Positions 21,950 through 34,080 of a stretch of DNA of 64,000 bases are shown here, one piece after another. Origin of the DNA: Mesorhabditis belari (Eukaryota; Nematoda; Chromadorea; Rhabditida; Rhabditidae). Location of the stretch: assembly GCA_958450365.1 (NCBI GenBank), contig CAUEEP010000892.1:669001-733000 (forward strand). The letters run 5' to 3'. Below the pieces are notes generated by a model. It had not been told where the DNA came from, did no database searches, and saw nothing but the letters and a program-made list of their open reading frames with translations. Each line of letters opens with the position of its first letter. The stretch's first letter is position 1. The translations under genes and the position numbers were made by a program.

Positions 21950-24900
21950 ATCTTTCAATTCAGTTTATAGATGAAAACACATAAATCCAGAATAACACTA
22001 AAGGGAAATCCTCGTTTTTCAGTTACAGAAGGCTGAGTCATTGATACAGAAAACACCATTTAAGTTGGCGCTTGCCGCACAGCAAGGGGCGACGCTGTTC
22101 TGAAAATGATCAACCTAGAAATGAGATAAGAAAATTGTGACAATGATGTACTTTACTAATTGTTCAATTTTTTGGGACACTGTTCTTTACACACACACAC
22201 ACTATTAAATCAAATTTAAAATCAGTGCATAGGTTTGGTTGAGGAATTTTTTTTTTTGTTCAACCTGAAGACAGAAATTGTGCATTCGGTCAGCTAAGAG
22301 TTGTGGCCATGGAACAGACAGACACCTTCTAAACGGTTCTAAACTTTTTGAAAGCCATTAATAGATGTTGCGTTTCATCCTATAGTGCCACATACAAATC
22401 TTTCTTGAGTTCAGTCTAGTTCAAATATTTCTTCAAAACACAATAAATCACTGGTTGATGCGAACTTCTTTAGGTAAATGTTTTAGATATTTTTGCCACG
22501 ATTACCTAGCGACCCATTTCTCGACTTCCGTGGTACGGTAGCTTTCAACTTTCAACCAAACACATAGAAACCTCCACACTGTCGGTAGTTACGGGAAGCT
22601 TTAAAAAAAATAGGTACATTTTAGAAAAGACGCTACTTGACATATGCACACTCTAGTACTCCCACGCTCAGTCTAGCTTGGCCTCTATTATTTCATCGAT
22701 ACCACTCATTTCATCATCTGTGCCATCGATTACTGCAACGAAACACCAGAAAAAGCTGCTGCCAATTTGTTGTTTTTCAAGCTGATGAACAATTTATTCC
22801 ACATTATCGAGCCATTTTCCACACGGATCAACAAAATTGGCAAAATCGCTATCCTCGCCAGATAATAAAGAAGTACCCAGGGTTTAACTTTTTTTAAATT
22901 TGTCTACTCGAATGTGTTTTTTTAATGGTAATAAGCTGTATGATAATTTATTTTTATTTATTTGAATTTGATGCAAATTTCCTGCAATTCAAAGTGAAAA
23001 CTTTTCCAATCCAAGCGCAAAATGCTTACTGGAACTGGTTTATGATCTCTTTGTATTTTGATCTGGAATTGCATAAGTATTCGAGTTTGAACGCTACTCA
23101 TCCTGTTGCAAAATACGTTATTACAAGGGAAAAAAAAAACTATTCAAACGAAACTATAGTAAGTTCTGTCCAAGACAAGTGCGTTTCCCCAGGGGAATTC
23201 TTTTGAAAAAATTCAAAATGTTAAAACGTTCAGGTGGAGTTGCGATGAGAGAAATCGAAAACGGCAAAAAAATAGAAATTCCGTGCAGAAATATGTGATT
23301 TCTGTTTAAGTTTTAGTTATTAGAATTGAACTTTCATTTATACTTTGTTTCTCGCTTTTCTAGATTCTCACATATTTGATGCAAGATGTGATTCGGTGAT
23401 AGCGTTAGCCTGCAATCAAACCACTCTGCCAACCGCAGCCATATTGATTCAAATAACACCTAGAAAGAGTCAGTACAGCTTCGTGTTCTTTGAAATCGAA
23501 TGATAATCAATTATTAATGGCTAAAAAATCCACAAGACGGCGGTCATGTGATTAAAAATCTCGTCTAGATCTCTGTCAAAGATGGAAAAATGTTATTGAT
23601 AGCTGTGGGGAATATATTCTTGATCAATTGTTTCTAGTTTATTTTTACAAATAAATTTTGTTGTTGCACAAAAAGGAATTTCAATGTCGCCAACCTAATA
23701 TTTAAAATCTAGTAAGTAATATAGTAATTAACTCTAAAAACGTATTCATGTAGATCGAAAAAGCAAAAGAGCACAGCCTTATGAATTCCCAGCAGACAAT
23801 TCGGTGATAATTATCGTTTTTTATTGAGGAACTTGGACCTTCTTTGAACTTTTTAAACTTCATTCGTTCCTTCTTTAAACGTCTTTAAACGTGATTGTTG
23901 CTCTTTTTGGCACTTTTTTTCAATTTCAATGTCGTCAACCTAATATTTAAAATCTATGAACATTTTTCTAATCGATTCATGAGTTTGTGTAAAAATTTAA
24001 AATTTCATTTGCTTCACTTTAAATTCATGATGATTGAAAAAGTGAAATTTGTCAAAAATGTGACCATTTTTGTTAGCCAAGATACCCTCACGTTTGCAAT
24101 AATGGAGCTCAAAAAGTACTTACTTTTATAGTAATTAACTCTAAAAACGTATTAATGCAGAAAAAGATGAACAATGGTAACATATTGTGGTCAGAAAATT
24201 AGATATGAAACTCAAATTTTACATAGAAGATTTATTTTGCAATAAGTTCTATTAGGTTGCTGCGGATGAAGAACTCGAACAATTGTGACTCAAAAAAGTT
24301 GGACACCCAGATTTCAACTTCTTCGCGATTTTTGAATTTCCCTTTCTGCTAAAGGGTGCTGTATCGACCGAACCATGTGGTAGTCGGATGGGGCCAAGTC
24401 CGTATGGCGGATGAGGCAGACCTGCCCGGCCCAGCCCAATTCTTCGATTTCCTGCTGCGTGATCTTCGCGATCTTATCGGTGTGGGGTCGTGCATTATCG
24501 TGGAGGAGTTTTGTAGTCGCCGTGTTTATGCCTTGACGATGCAACGCCTGGTCCACGCGGTTCAATTGGGCTTTGTAGAGATCCGCCGTGATTCTTAGGC
24601 CCAAATCCCAGCACCTCAAAATACACGAGACTTTTACTGTTTCACCAAATACAAAGCATCACCTTTTTTTCCGTGGATATTCGGTTTTGGAGTCGGTGTT
24701 CACCGGCGTCCAACCACTGACGTTTTCTTGTCGTAACACATCCACTTTTCATCTCACGTAACAATGGAGTCGAGAAAACCGGCGGTCTTTGCGCGGCGGA
24801 CGAGAATTCCAGCCATTGTAACTCGAGCCGCCTTGTTTGCGTCGGATATGTTATGCGGTACCCATTTTCGGCATCTTTTCGTCTTGCCCATGTCATGCAG

Positions 24901-25540
24901 ATGGTTCTCAATGGTGACATGAGTGCAGGCGAACTGTTCTGCCAGGCCGCGAGTGGTTTGGCGTGGATCCGACTCAATGGCTTCCTTCAATGCGTCGTTG
25001 TCGATGATTTGAGGTCGACTCCCGTGTTTTTGGTCTTCCAAGCTTTCGTCGCCGTCTCGGAAGCGCTGGAACCATCGTTTACACTGACTTTCGGATAGAA
25101 CATCTTCGTCAAACAATTGAGATAGAGCGCGATGAGCTCCAGCAGCCGATTTGCCTTGCTTAAATTCATACCACAAGCCGGCCCGCAAGCGAAATTTTTG
25201 GTCCGACATTTATCTAAACACTCTTTCTTTTAAAATAACAAAGTAAACATAGACAAATTATATATCAAACGATGCGCATGAACACGCTCTTTCCAATAGA
25301 ATAAACTATTTAAAAAAATATCTTGCTGTGAATAAAATACAAATCAACAAACACGACGCTCATTTCTTTTTTACCAGCCTAATATTTGCGGCTTTTCATT
25401 TCATATCAGTCATTCAGCAAAGTCCAAAGTTTTCGTTTCCAAGACTTTTGAAATCTTAAGCAAATCCAAGTCTTTCATCGCACATTTTTAAACTTCCAAG
25501 TTCATTTCAAGATGTCAGAAATCCTTTTGCATTTAAACTT
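21950..25540. repeat. Array repeat unit between copies B and C
   Basis: Post-gene blocks R1/R2 (22020-22480), a decayed R3 (22560-22830) and R4 (22970-23580) are followed by mariner ends (GTCGCCAACCTAA near 23690, GTCGTCAACCTAA near 23940), two copies of a short AT-rich block (23690-24170), then a nearly full-length mariner pseudogene (24252-25382). The last 170 bp lead into exon 1 of copy C. No non-mobile gene was seen. Confidence 0.65.
24252..25382 (-). mobile_element. Nearly full-length mariner, transposase pseudogene
   Basis: Left boundary TTAGGTTGCTGCGGATGAAG at 24252, right boundary at 25382 (ACCAGCCTAA), both next to TA. The minus-strand transposase starts at 25209 (MSDQKFRLRAGLWYEFKQGK). 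It keeps the HTH region, the linker motif K-W-V-P-H-N, and the stretch up to FLDSIVT just before the first catalytic Asp. A frameshift and stops follow, although later motifs remain visible to about 24314. It is dead as a gene. A truncated sister (33304-33908) sits at the same place upstream of copy D, so the insertion predates the C/D duplication. Confidence 0.8.
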
Positions 25541-25554
25541 AATTTTAAGTATTG

Positions 25555-28500
25555 ATGAACGTCTCGAAAACTCGCGAAGTTCTCGAGGTGCTCGTCGTTT
25601 GGTTGATCATGACAGGTAGTTTATGGGATTAAATAACTATAAGGACCGACTTCGCATCTATTCTGGTGCAAAGCTAGCCAATAACCATTTTCTAGCGTAG
25701 TCCAGCAATTTTGGGCCGGTAAGCCAGGCCAAGTCAAAAGTCAGGTCCAAGAACTTTTCTATGGATCAAGCTTGCAATAAAGCTAGATCTATAGAACACT
25801 TTCAAGTATTCAGGTTCAACACAAATAATAAAGCATCCTGGTACTTTCATACCCGAAATTCGGAACATCTTTCAACAAAATTAATTCCAGCGCTCGTCAA
25901 TGCTTTTGGAAGGATCAAAGATGCTCTAAGGTCTCAACGTGCCGTCAGCTTCCAATCAGACCCAACTCAACCGGGACTCCTTGAGATCAGCCCGGATACA
26001 TTTTTGCGATTTCAAGGATTTTGGAGTTCCGCATCTGCTTTGGTGAGTAGAGTGTTTTCCGGTCGAGTAATGCGTTTTCTAAAAGGCATTTATTTAAGAA
26101 AACCACCATCTTTGTCATCAAAATACAAGATTTCCATTAATTGATCTGATAGAAGTTCGATCTCCTCCTCAGGCTCCTCCGATCGGGCTGATCGGATGCA
26201 AGCTAGCAGTTTGACTGCGATAGTTTCGAGTCAAATGAGAATTGAAAATATGTAATGTTTTTGAAAGTCTTCGAGAATAAAAACATTCATGACCCGGGTT
26301 ATCAGATTTTTAAAGTTTTAAACAGACCCAGAAAAAAACAAAATTATAACAAAAAGTTTGCTTTGAAAAAAAGATTTGTCAAAAATGTTTGTAAGCTAAT
26401 GGATATTCATCTGAAACTTTATGTGTCCGATTATTTCTCTAAATAATTGTCAAAACCGTAAATCGATTGGTTTATTTTATGTGGTGAACAAACGGTTTTT
26501 ATTTGAGTCCCAGATGCTAGGCCCGGTTTATGGGCAAATGTGCCACATAAAATACAAGTCCCTCCCCCTTTAAATAAATCTCTTTTAGAAAACTCATTCC
26601 ACCAAACAGACAACATGGCCTTTCTTCCATGGGGGCCACGTTGTGGCGTCGTTTTTGGATGTTCTCCTGGACTCGTTGCAAGTTCCGGAGTCGACAAGGC
26701 TTGGGTCGGTTTATGGGCAAATGTGCCACATAAAATTTTAATTTTAATTTCCAGGCCCCAGCCAGATAAATTTTGGTGTTTTTGGACTATTTTTCATCAT
26801 ATAAAAACAAAACTATAGGTGATTTCCGAAAAAATGTTTTTGAGGAGATCCGGCTCTACAAGTCCCTCCCCCTTTAAGAAATCTCTTTTAAAAAACGCAT
26901 TACTTGAGAGGAATACACTCTCGTTATGAGAATTATTATTAAACACTGAACCTCATGAATGCAGCTACTTTTCGTTGCCAGTTTCACAAACCTTTTCGCG
27001 ATTTATTACTCGATCAAAAATGATGACTTATTGCTAAGCGTTCGGTAAGTTTATTGTACCACCTTGGCTGAGCTCATTTTTAAACAGACTTTTTCAGGCT
27101 CATCTTGACGGGAGAAAATCTGCAACGCCTTGTCTATACAATAACTCAACTCATAGTCAACTTGTGCTCAGTCTTTGGGTAAAAACCTCTGCTGGGTAAA
27201 AACCTTTATACGATTTTTCATGAATGAATAAAGGATTCAGATAAAATAATGTAGATATTGATTCTTTATACATAGCTATGTTAAAAATATATGTGCATAG
27301 ATAAATTGACCGGAAATTGTAAAGTTGATTGGCTAACTACAATATGAATCAAATTTTTTATTCTTTACTTAAAAAGACCAATTCAGGTGTTTCAGTGGCA
27401 TCGCCGACTTTATGATCCTGAAAGCACGGAGTTTATCCGCCGTGATCGCATTTTGTCAGATGTTCGTCTCATTCAAGTTTCACAAAAGTGCACTACTTTC
27501 GAAAAAATGTTTTTAGTCGTTTCATGGCTGTTTCTTTCGATGGAATGCTCTTCAAGTTTGCAACAAAAAAGCCCCTCCTTCAGTTTATCTTTTGCTATTC
27601 GATAGCTATTTCTCTTTTCTGCGTAACAGTGTTTGCAAATAGTGGAATAGTGAATTCGTATATGACGCCAACCCTGACATATTTCATGATCACAATGGAT
27701 TTCTTCACTTTTCTAAAGCTTCGGAAAGTAGGTTGAAGTAATGATTCTTAGAAAAATGTGGGACTTAGCTGAGTGACTCCAAAGTTTCGATGGCGGAGAG
27801 GCGTTTAATGGTTCAGGTGAGGAATTAATTTGAAAATCGAGTATCAAAATTAATAGTAATCTATTTGATTGGCAACTTGAAAGTTGGCACCCTTTTTAGT
27901 ACTGTTCATAAAACATATTTCAATTGACTAATTGACCTCTTCTCTAAAGAAAAATTATATATTATCTAATTTAGGTCCTAGTTATGCAAATTTGTGTAAC
28001 TTTTCAAAGGAATTTCAGCAGAAATTCAAATTTTTCTGAAAATTCATAAAACCTGTGACAAAAACGATTGATTATATCTAGCTGAAAATTTGGCTATTTA
28101 TCTCGCTTGTTATGCTTTTGCTTCTTTTTATTGACACTAAAGTAGGTTTATGTGGAAGAAAGTGCGCAAATCGCTTCATCGAGTGTTCATAATTTTTGGC
28201 TCCTCAAATTCATACCTCTTAGAAAGCTACAAAACCCAAGCTTTTCTAAATCTGTCAAACGCCTGTTTTAGAGAATAAATGGGCCATTTCATTGGTAAAG
28301 AACCTAGATTAATCCATGCACTAGTTATTTCTAAAAAGTGCAATAAATAAGTGTACCAATTCTCAAGCTGCCAATCTAATAAATTACGAAGGCTATTTGT
28401 CTTCTTTGTACCTAAACAGTTTTTGTGACTAGTTTTTTGTGTCCTTTCACCCTTGGCTAGACTTGGCTCCAAGAGACCAAAACTTGTTATTTTTTCAAAA

Positions 28501-29053
28501 TAATCACAATTCACAATTGTTAAATTGTTAAACTGTTCTCAGACCTTAAAGAACAAAAGCTAATTCAAAAACCTCATGAAAATGACACGTTTCGGTCTCG
28601 GTAAGTTCCCGCTAAGATCTCTCTAGACCAAGTCTAGCCTTGGCTCATTCAATTCAATTATTTCTTCTGAAGAGATCCAACCTGTTAGGTACCTAATTGC
28701 TCAGAAAACGCTTTTCAGATGATTGGTAGCTCAACATACTACTTTATGAACTATTTTCTCTCGAGTCTGATCCCCATTGTAGAGTATCCATTCTTTGGAT
28801 ACTTCTTATCTAATGTGGCATTGCAAGTGAACTCAAATGTCTCCTTATGGATTTTCACCCTTGGACTCAGGTTTTACTTCATTTTCTCAGTCTTAGTTTA
28901 ATACCTCCGTTCAGCTCTTTGAACATGATCTACCTAAAAAAGAGGGTCCCCTCATTGAGTGAAAAAGAAAAGTACAACTCAGCTACTACTCAATCCGTCC
29001 AAAGTATAACGGTCACCAAGACGAAGAGCTCGAACTCGACACCCAAAATCTGA
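25555..29053 (+). CDS. Serpentine chemoreceptor-like gene, copy C, intact
   Basis: Exons: 25555-25615, 25891-26042, 26965-27044, 27098-27178, 27387-27476, 27517-27727, 28719-28870, 28915-29053, giving 321 residues. A TTTTAAG acceptor-like site lies 5 nt before the ATG. The N-terminus (MNVSKTREVLEVLVV) and exon 2 (NAFGRIKDALRSQRA) differ clearly from A and B and define a second subfamily with copy D. Exon 4 is 9 nt and exon 5 is 3 nt shorter than in A, both in frame. The 40-nt intron and the F-N-R-F-M-A motif are kept. Intron 2 (about 920 nt) contains a remnant of a third mariner family, and intron 6 is about 990 nt. The tail ends SSNSTPKI. Confidence 0.8.
26431..26760 (-). mobile_element. Remnant of a third mariner family in copy C intron 2
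   Basis: The minus-strand segment encodes STPELATSPGEHPKTTPQRG, followed by GRKAMLSVWWN, the region between the first and second catalytic Asp of mariner transposases. It is internally deleted. A longer version occupies intron 2 of copy D (34867-35345). The motif GGTTTATGGGCAAATGTGCC occurs on both sides of the fragment, suggesting local duplication. Confidence 0.65.
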
Positions 29054-29299
29054 TTTCATTTGTCGTTTTCGTGAAAAGCCTTTCAATTGAGTTTATATAA
29101 GAAAACGCAAGAATCGAACATAACACTCGAGAGATATTCCCGTTTTTCAGTTGCAGTAGGCGGCTCCACTCACGCAGGAACCACCATTCGGATAGCCGTT
29201 TGTCGAACCGCAAGAGTCGATGTTCTGAAAATGATCAACTTTGAAATAATACAAGAAAATTGTGACAATGTGTCTAGTTGTTCGGAAAAAATTAATAGA

Positions 29300-29795
29300 A
29301 ATTTTACTGTTCCACCAAATGCAGGGCACCATCTTTTTTCCGTGGAGATTTTGGTGTCGGTGTTCAGCGGCGTCCAACCACTGCCGTTTTCTCGTTGTGT
29401 GGTCGTAACATATCCACTTTTCATCTGCCGTAACAATGGAGTCGAGAAAACCGGCGGTCTTTGCTCGGTGGAAGAGAATTCCAGCCATTGTAACTCGAGC
29501 CGCCCTGTGTTGCGTCGCTGCGCTGATGTGGCACCCATTTTCCACACCGATTCGTCTTACCAATTGCATGCAAATGCAAATTCATCACTGTCTCGGAAGC
29601 GCTGAAACCAAGTCCGACTTTGACGTTCGGACAGCACGTCATTGCCGAATGCTTTGCACTTAGCACGATGAGATACCTCAGCCTTTCTGCCTTTAGAGAA
29701 ATATATTCAATTAATTTTTATCATTTCCAAAAAAAAACAAAACTAGTGTGACTAAACAAACAAGTGTGACGGAAGTTTCATCTGCACCAACCTAA
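29300..29795 (-). mobile_element. Mariner remnant downstream of receptor copy C
   Basis: The right end GGTTGGTGCAGATGAAACTT (inverted, to 29795) is present; the left end is missing. On the minus strand, pieces encode HAIGKTNRCGKWVPHQ, FLDSIVTADEKWICYD with the first catalytic Asp, and RKRQWLD. The remainder is lost and frames are broken. The same insertion with a further deletion lies after copy D (37886-38260). Confidence 0.75.
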
Positions 29796-31164
29796 TATAT
29801 TGAGCCATATAATAGTGCCAAGTGAATCATTTACTTCTAACGGGAATCGGTTACCCCTTGAAAATTTCTATTGCAGATGTTCAATTCATGGCATCGCCAG
29901 CTTTATTCTCTACAATTTCGCTTTTTTCTCTCTAGTTTTTTCTAGTTTTTTCTATTTTCTTGCCGTTTTTGATTTGGCTCATTGCAACTCCTCATTAACG
30001 TTTCAGCATTTTTTTATCTGCAAAAAGAATTTCCCCGGGAGAGTGCATTTATCTCGGACAGAACTTAGTGTAACCGGCAATCGGCTTCGAATTTTTGGGG
30101 AATCCAAACACCCAATGAAAGTATGGTGAAATGACAAGGGACCAATTGCTGCCTAAGTAACATGAAGATAAAAAACGAACCAAAACACAGCCTGATGAAT
30201 TCCCGGCAGATAAATCGGCGACAATTATCGTCTTTTATTGAAGAACTTTGAACGTCTTGAGCTGCGATCTTTTAAAAATAGAGTTGAAATGCAAAGTGTC
30301 ACGGGAATCCTCGGGTCTTCAATACCAGTTTCTGCTTTCAAATTGTCCCAGTCCCACTGAATTCTCATCTTTTTTTTGCCTTGTCCAATCAGGTGTCCGC
30401 TTGGACTGCAAATGAAACAGGCAGCTGTTAGGTAGTCCAGATGTAAGAGTTTGTTTTAAGGCACTAAATCGTAAGCCTTCTGATCGCAAAAAAACGGAAA
30501 TCTTGCACCTCTAGCTTCATAAATTCGACTCATATTACAGCGTGACTAGAAACGACGGAGTGGTTTTTGTGGCGCGAAAAAATGCTAAATTTTGCTCGAT
30601 GAACCAAAAGAGTTGACATTTTTTCGTTTAGTTATTTAAAATCTACGGACGCTTTTCATTAGATTCTTGATTTTGTGTAAAAATTAAAAACTTCATGGTT
30701 TCAGACAAGACTTGAAACGTGATTAATTAGAAAAAATGAAAGCTGCCAAAAATGTGTCCATTTTCGTAGCCAAGATAACCTCACGTTTGCAATAATGGAG
30801 CTCAAAAAGTACTTACTTTTATAGTAATTAACTCTAAAAATGTATTAATGTAGAGCAAAAAAAGCAAAAGAGCACAGCCTTATGAATTCCCAGCATATCG
30901 GTGATAATTATCGCTTTTTATTGAGGTACTTGGACCTTTTTTGAACTTTTAAAACTTCATTCGTTCCCTATAAGACTTTAAACGTGATCATTGCTCTTTT
31001 TCGGCACTTTTTTTTATTTTTTGGACTTCTCAGCCAGGTTTTCAAGATTCTAAAAAATCGGATTCTCGGATTTTTGATCCGAGGCTGTTTGAAGAATGAA
31101 GGCTTTTCTCGAATTTCTGGCACACTGATTTTTGCCGGCGGAAAGGCTTTCCGTTCGCCATCCA

Positions 31165-31245
31165 TGAGTCAGCTCGTAGCCTAGTGGTTAGCATGCCTGC
31201 GCTCGGAACTCTTCTGATCTTGGTTCGGATCCGCTAGCAGTAAAA
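31165..31245 (+). pseudogene. tRNA-like sequence, degenerate
   Basis: A-box-like TAGCCTAGTGGTTAGCATGC and B-box-like GGTTCGGATCC have tRNA spacing, but the stems pair poorly. A shortened copy at about 44597-44645 lacks some 22 nt, including the anticodon region. The flanking sequence (CTGGCACACTGATTTTTGCC, about 31115) is shared by both, so the tRNA-like part moved or was duplicated as part of a larger repeat. Confidence 0.4.
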
Positions 31246-31688
31246 ATTTTTCTTTTTTTTCTTGAAAAACATTAAAAAACCTTTTTGATTATTAGAAATT
31301 TGAATAATGTTATTTTCTAATGCTACTTAATGATTGACAATTTATTTAAAAGAAAGTAAGCAAAAAAATTAAAAATCAAGGGTAACTAGCAATTGAGCAA
31401 AAATGAACAACCTGAAAAACCTCCAGACTGTCGGTAGTTATGGGTAGCTTTTAAAAAATAGGTGAATTTTAGAAAAGACGCTACTTGACATATCTAGTAC
31501 TCCCATTCTCCGTATAGGTTGGCCTCTATTCTTTCACCGCCAAACTCATTTCATGACCTGTGCAATCGATTACTGTAACAAAACAAGAAAGATGCTGCCA
31601 ATTTGTCGTTTTTGAACTTTGATGAACAATTTATTCCATATTATCGAGCAATTTTCCACACGGATCAACCATTCGAAGAAAGGACGAC

Positions 31689-32212
31689 GCACATCCGCGC
31701 GAAATAAGGTAAAAAATCGTTTTCTATAGCATTTTTACGTTTGAATAGCCGATTGACGCAGAAAAAGAAAAATGTGCTGAATACGAAAATAAAAGAATTT
31801 TTGAAATCCCTTTGACAAATTTTTAAAAAATCGAGTTTTAGTGATTTTACTGTGTTAAATTTCAGCCATATTTTATTGTCGGAGCAAACCACATTTTTAT
31901 TTTCAAAAGGTTATAACTTTTCATAGGGTTGATCAATTTTCATGCTTTTGGTATCAAAAGATAGAGAAAAGTCCGTAGAATAAAACTTGCGGTTTACATT
32001 TTTTGTTTTAGGCTTTTGTTTCCAAAATTTTGCTCCGACAATAAAATATGGCTGAAATTTAACACAGTAAAATCACTAAAACTCGATTTTTTAAAAATTT
32101 GTCGAAGGAATTTCAAAAATTCTTTTATTTTCGTATTCAGCACATTTTTTTGCGTCAATCGGCTATTCAAACATAAAAATCCTATAGAAAACACATTTTC
32201 GCGCGGATGTGC
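31689..32212. mobile_element. Fold-back MITE with arms of about 200 bp
   Basis: GCACATCCGCGCGAAA at 31689 is mirrored by TTTTCGCGCGGATGTGC ending at 32212. The two arms (about 31689-31892 and 32024-32212) are near-perfect reverse complements for roughly 200 bp around a centre of about 130 bp. The insertion splits block R3, whose uninterrupted form (GAAAGGACAACGGG) is seen at 15385. The target duplication is not clear. There is no coding capacity. Confidence 0.85.
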
Positions 32213-33303
32213 AACGGGATTTCCTTTGATTCGACACGACAAGTCTTCAGAGAGAACTAGTCGAATTTGTTTACTTTTCGCCTTCTCAATGTACATAAAG
32301 TTTATTTTTTGAACTGAATTTTGTCGATTTCGATAGAATCATTCTTTAACCGGATCCAGTAGAGAAGATGTTTTCCATCGAATTGCTCAATTTTTCTCAT
32401 ATTTACGCAACAAATAGATGGCGGCGATATTAGATGAATAGATAACTTGGAGTCAGTTAACAGTCAGAAGAGTGTTTATTTATTGGAATCAAATTCAATG
32501 AACCAAAAAAAGAAAGGTTACTAGTTTTTTTTTCTCAAAAACTTTTTTTTATTGAAAGGAACTTTCTCAAAAACTAAAACAAAATTGGCAAAATAGCTAT
32601 CCTCGCCAGAAACTAAAGAAGTACCCAGGGTTTCACTTATTTTTAAATTTGTTTGCTCAAATGTGTTTTTGTTTATAAATGGTAATAGGCTGTTTGATAA
32701 TTTATTTTGGTGATGAATTCGATGCAAATTTCATCCAATTGAAAGTGAAATTTTTTGCAATCCAATCGCAAAATGCTTACTGTAACTAGTTTATGAATTC
32801 TTTGTATTTTCATCTTGAATTGCATAAGTATTCGAGTTTGAACTCTACCCATCCTACTGCATAATACGCTATTACAAGAAAAACCAAAACTCATCAAACG
32901 AAACTATAGTAAGTTCTGTCCAAGACAAATTTGCTTCCCAAGGGGAATTCTTTTGAAAGAATTCAAAATGTTAATGAGTAGTTGCGATGAGCGAATCGAA
33001 AACGGCAAAAAAAATAGAAATTCCGTGCAGAAATCTGTGATTTCTGTTTAAGTTTTAGTTATTAGAATTGAACTTTCATTTATACTTTGTTTCTCGCTTG
33101 TCTAGATTCTCTCATATGTGGTGCCAGATGTGATTCGGTGATAGCGTTAGTCTGCAACAAAACCACTCTGCCAACCGCAGCCGTATTGATTCAAATAACA
33201 CCTAGAAAGCGTCAGTACAACTTCGTCTTCTTTGAAATCGAAGGTTAATGAATTATTAATAGCTAAAAAGTCCCCGAGATTTTCCCCGAGGCGGTCATTT
33301 GAT

Positions 33304-33908
33304 TGAAAATGTGGTAGTCGGATGGGGCCAAGTCCGGGCTATATGGCGGAGGAGGCAGAACTTCCCAGCCCAATCCTTCGATTTTCTGCTTCGTGATCTT
33401 CGCGGTGTGGGGTCGAGCATTATCGTGGGGGATTTTATAGTCGCCGTGTTTGTGCCTTGACGACGTAGCACCTGGTCCACGCGGCTCAATTGGGCTTTGT
33501 AGAGATCCGCCGTGACTCTTTGACCCAAATCCAGCACCTCAAAATACACGAGACTTTTACTGTGACACCAAATACGAAGCACCACCTTTTTTACGTGGAT
33601 ATTCAGTTTTGGGGTCGGTTTTGGCGGTTCACCGCCTTCGAACCACAGCCATTTTCTCGTTGTGTTGTCGTAACATATCCACTTTTCATCTGACGTAACA
33701 ATGGAGTCGAGAAAACCGGCGGTGTTTCAGGGATTGTAACTCGAGCCGCCTTGTTTACGTCGGATATCTTATGCGGTACCCATTTTCCGCATCTATTCGT
33801 CTTGCCCATGCCATGCAGATGGTTCTCAATGGTGACATGAGTGCAGCCGAATTGTGAATAAAATACAAATCAACAAACACGACGCTCATTTCTTTTTTAC
33901 CAACCTAA
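33304..33908 (-). mobile_element. Truncated mariner upstream of receptor copy D
   Basis: Minus-strand pieces of mariner transposase include GLGQRVTADLYKAQLSRVDQ and GKTNRCGKWVPHKI; the left terminal repeat is absent. The right end (ACCAACCTAA at 33908) and flank match the element at 24252-25382 upstream of copy C. Confidence 0.7.
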
Positions 33909-34080
33909 TATTTGCGGCTTTTCATTGCATATCAGTCATTCAGCAAAGTCAAAAATTTTCGTTTCCAAAACTTTTGAAATCTAAATCAAATCCAAGTCGT
34001 TCATCACACATTTTTAAACTTCCAAGTTCATTTCAAGATGTCAGGAATTCTTTTTCATTTAAACTTAATTTTAAGTATTG

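Larger units (their letters stand above)
29100..34060. repeat. Array repeat unit between copies C and D
   Basis: Contains post-gene block R1 (29140-29290), a mariner remnant (29300-29795), R5 (29930-30490), R6-like sequence (30540-30620) and an AT-rich block (30640-30990). These are followed by a tRNA-like segment (31165-31240), R3 (31425-31688 continuing at 32213) split by a 524-bp MITE, R4 (32710-33300), another mariner remnant (33304-33908), and the leader of copy D. No host gene could be supported. Confidence 0.65.

Noticed and set aside
24356..24598. Plus-strand frame at 24356-24598 as a coding gene
   Set aside because: Antisense to the transposase pseudogene of the mariner at 24252-25382.
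26540..26818. Plus-strand frames in introns 2 of copies C and D
   Set aside because: They are antisense to the third-family mariner remnant and are shared only through the unit duplication.
29087..29605. 172-codon plus-strand frame downstream of copy C as a new gene
   Set aside because: Its second half is the antisense of a mariner transposase remnant (KWVPHQ, TADEKWICYD on the minus strand) and the first half is repeat block R1.
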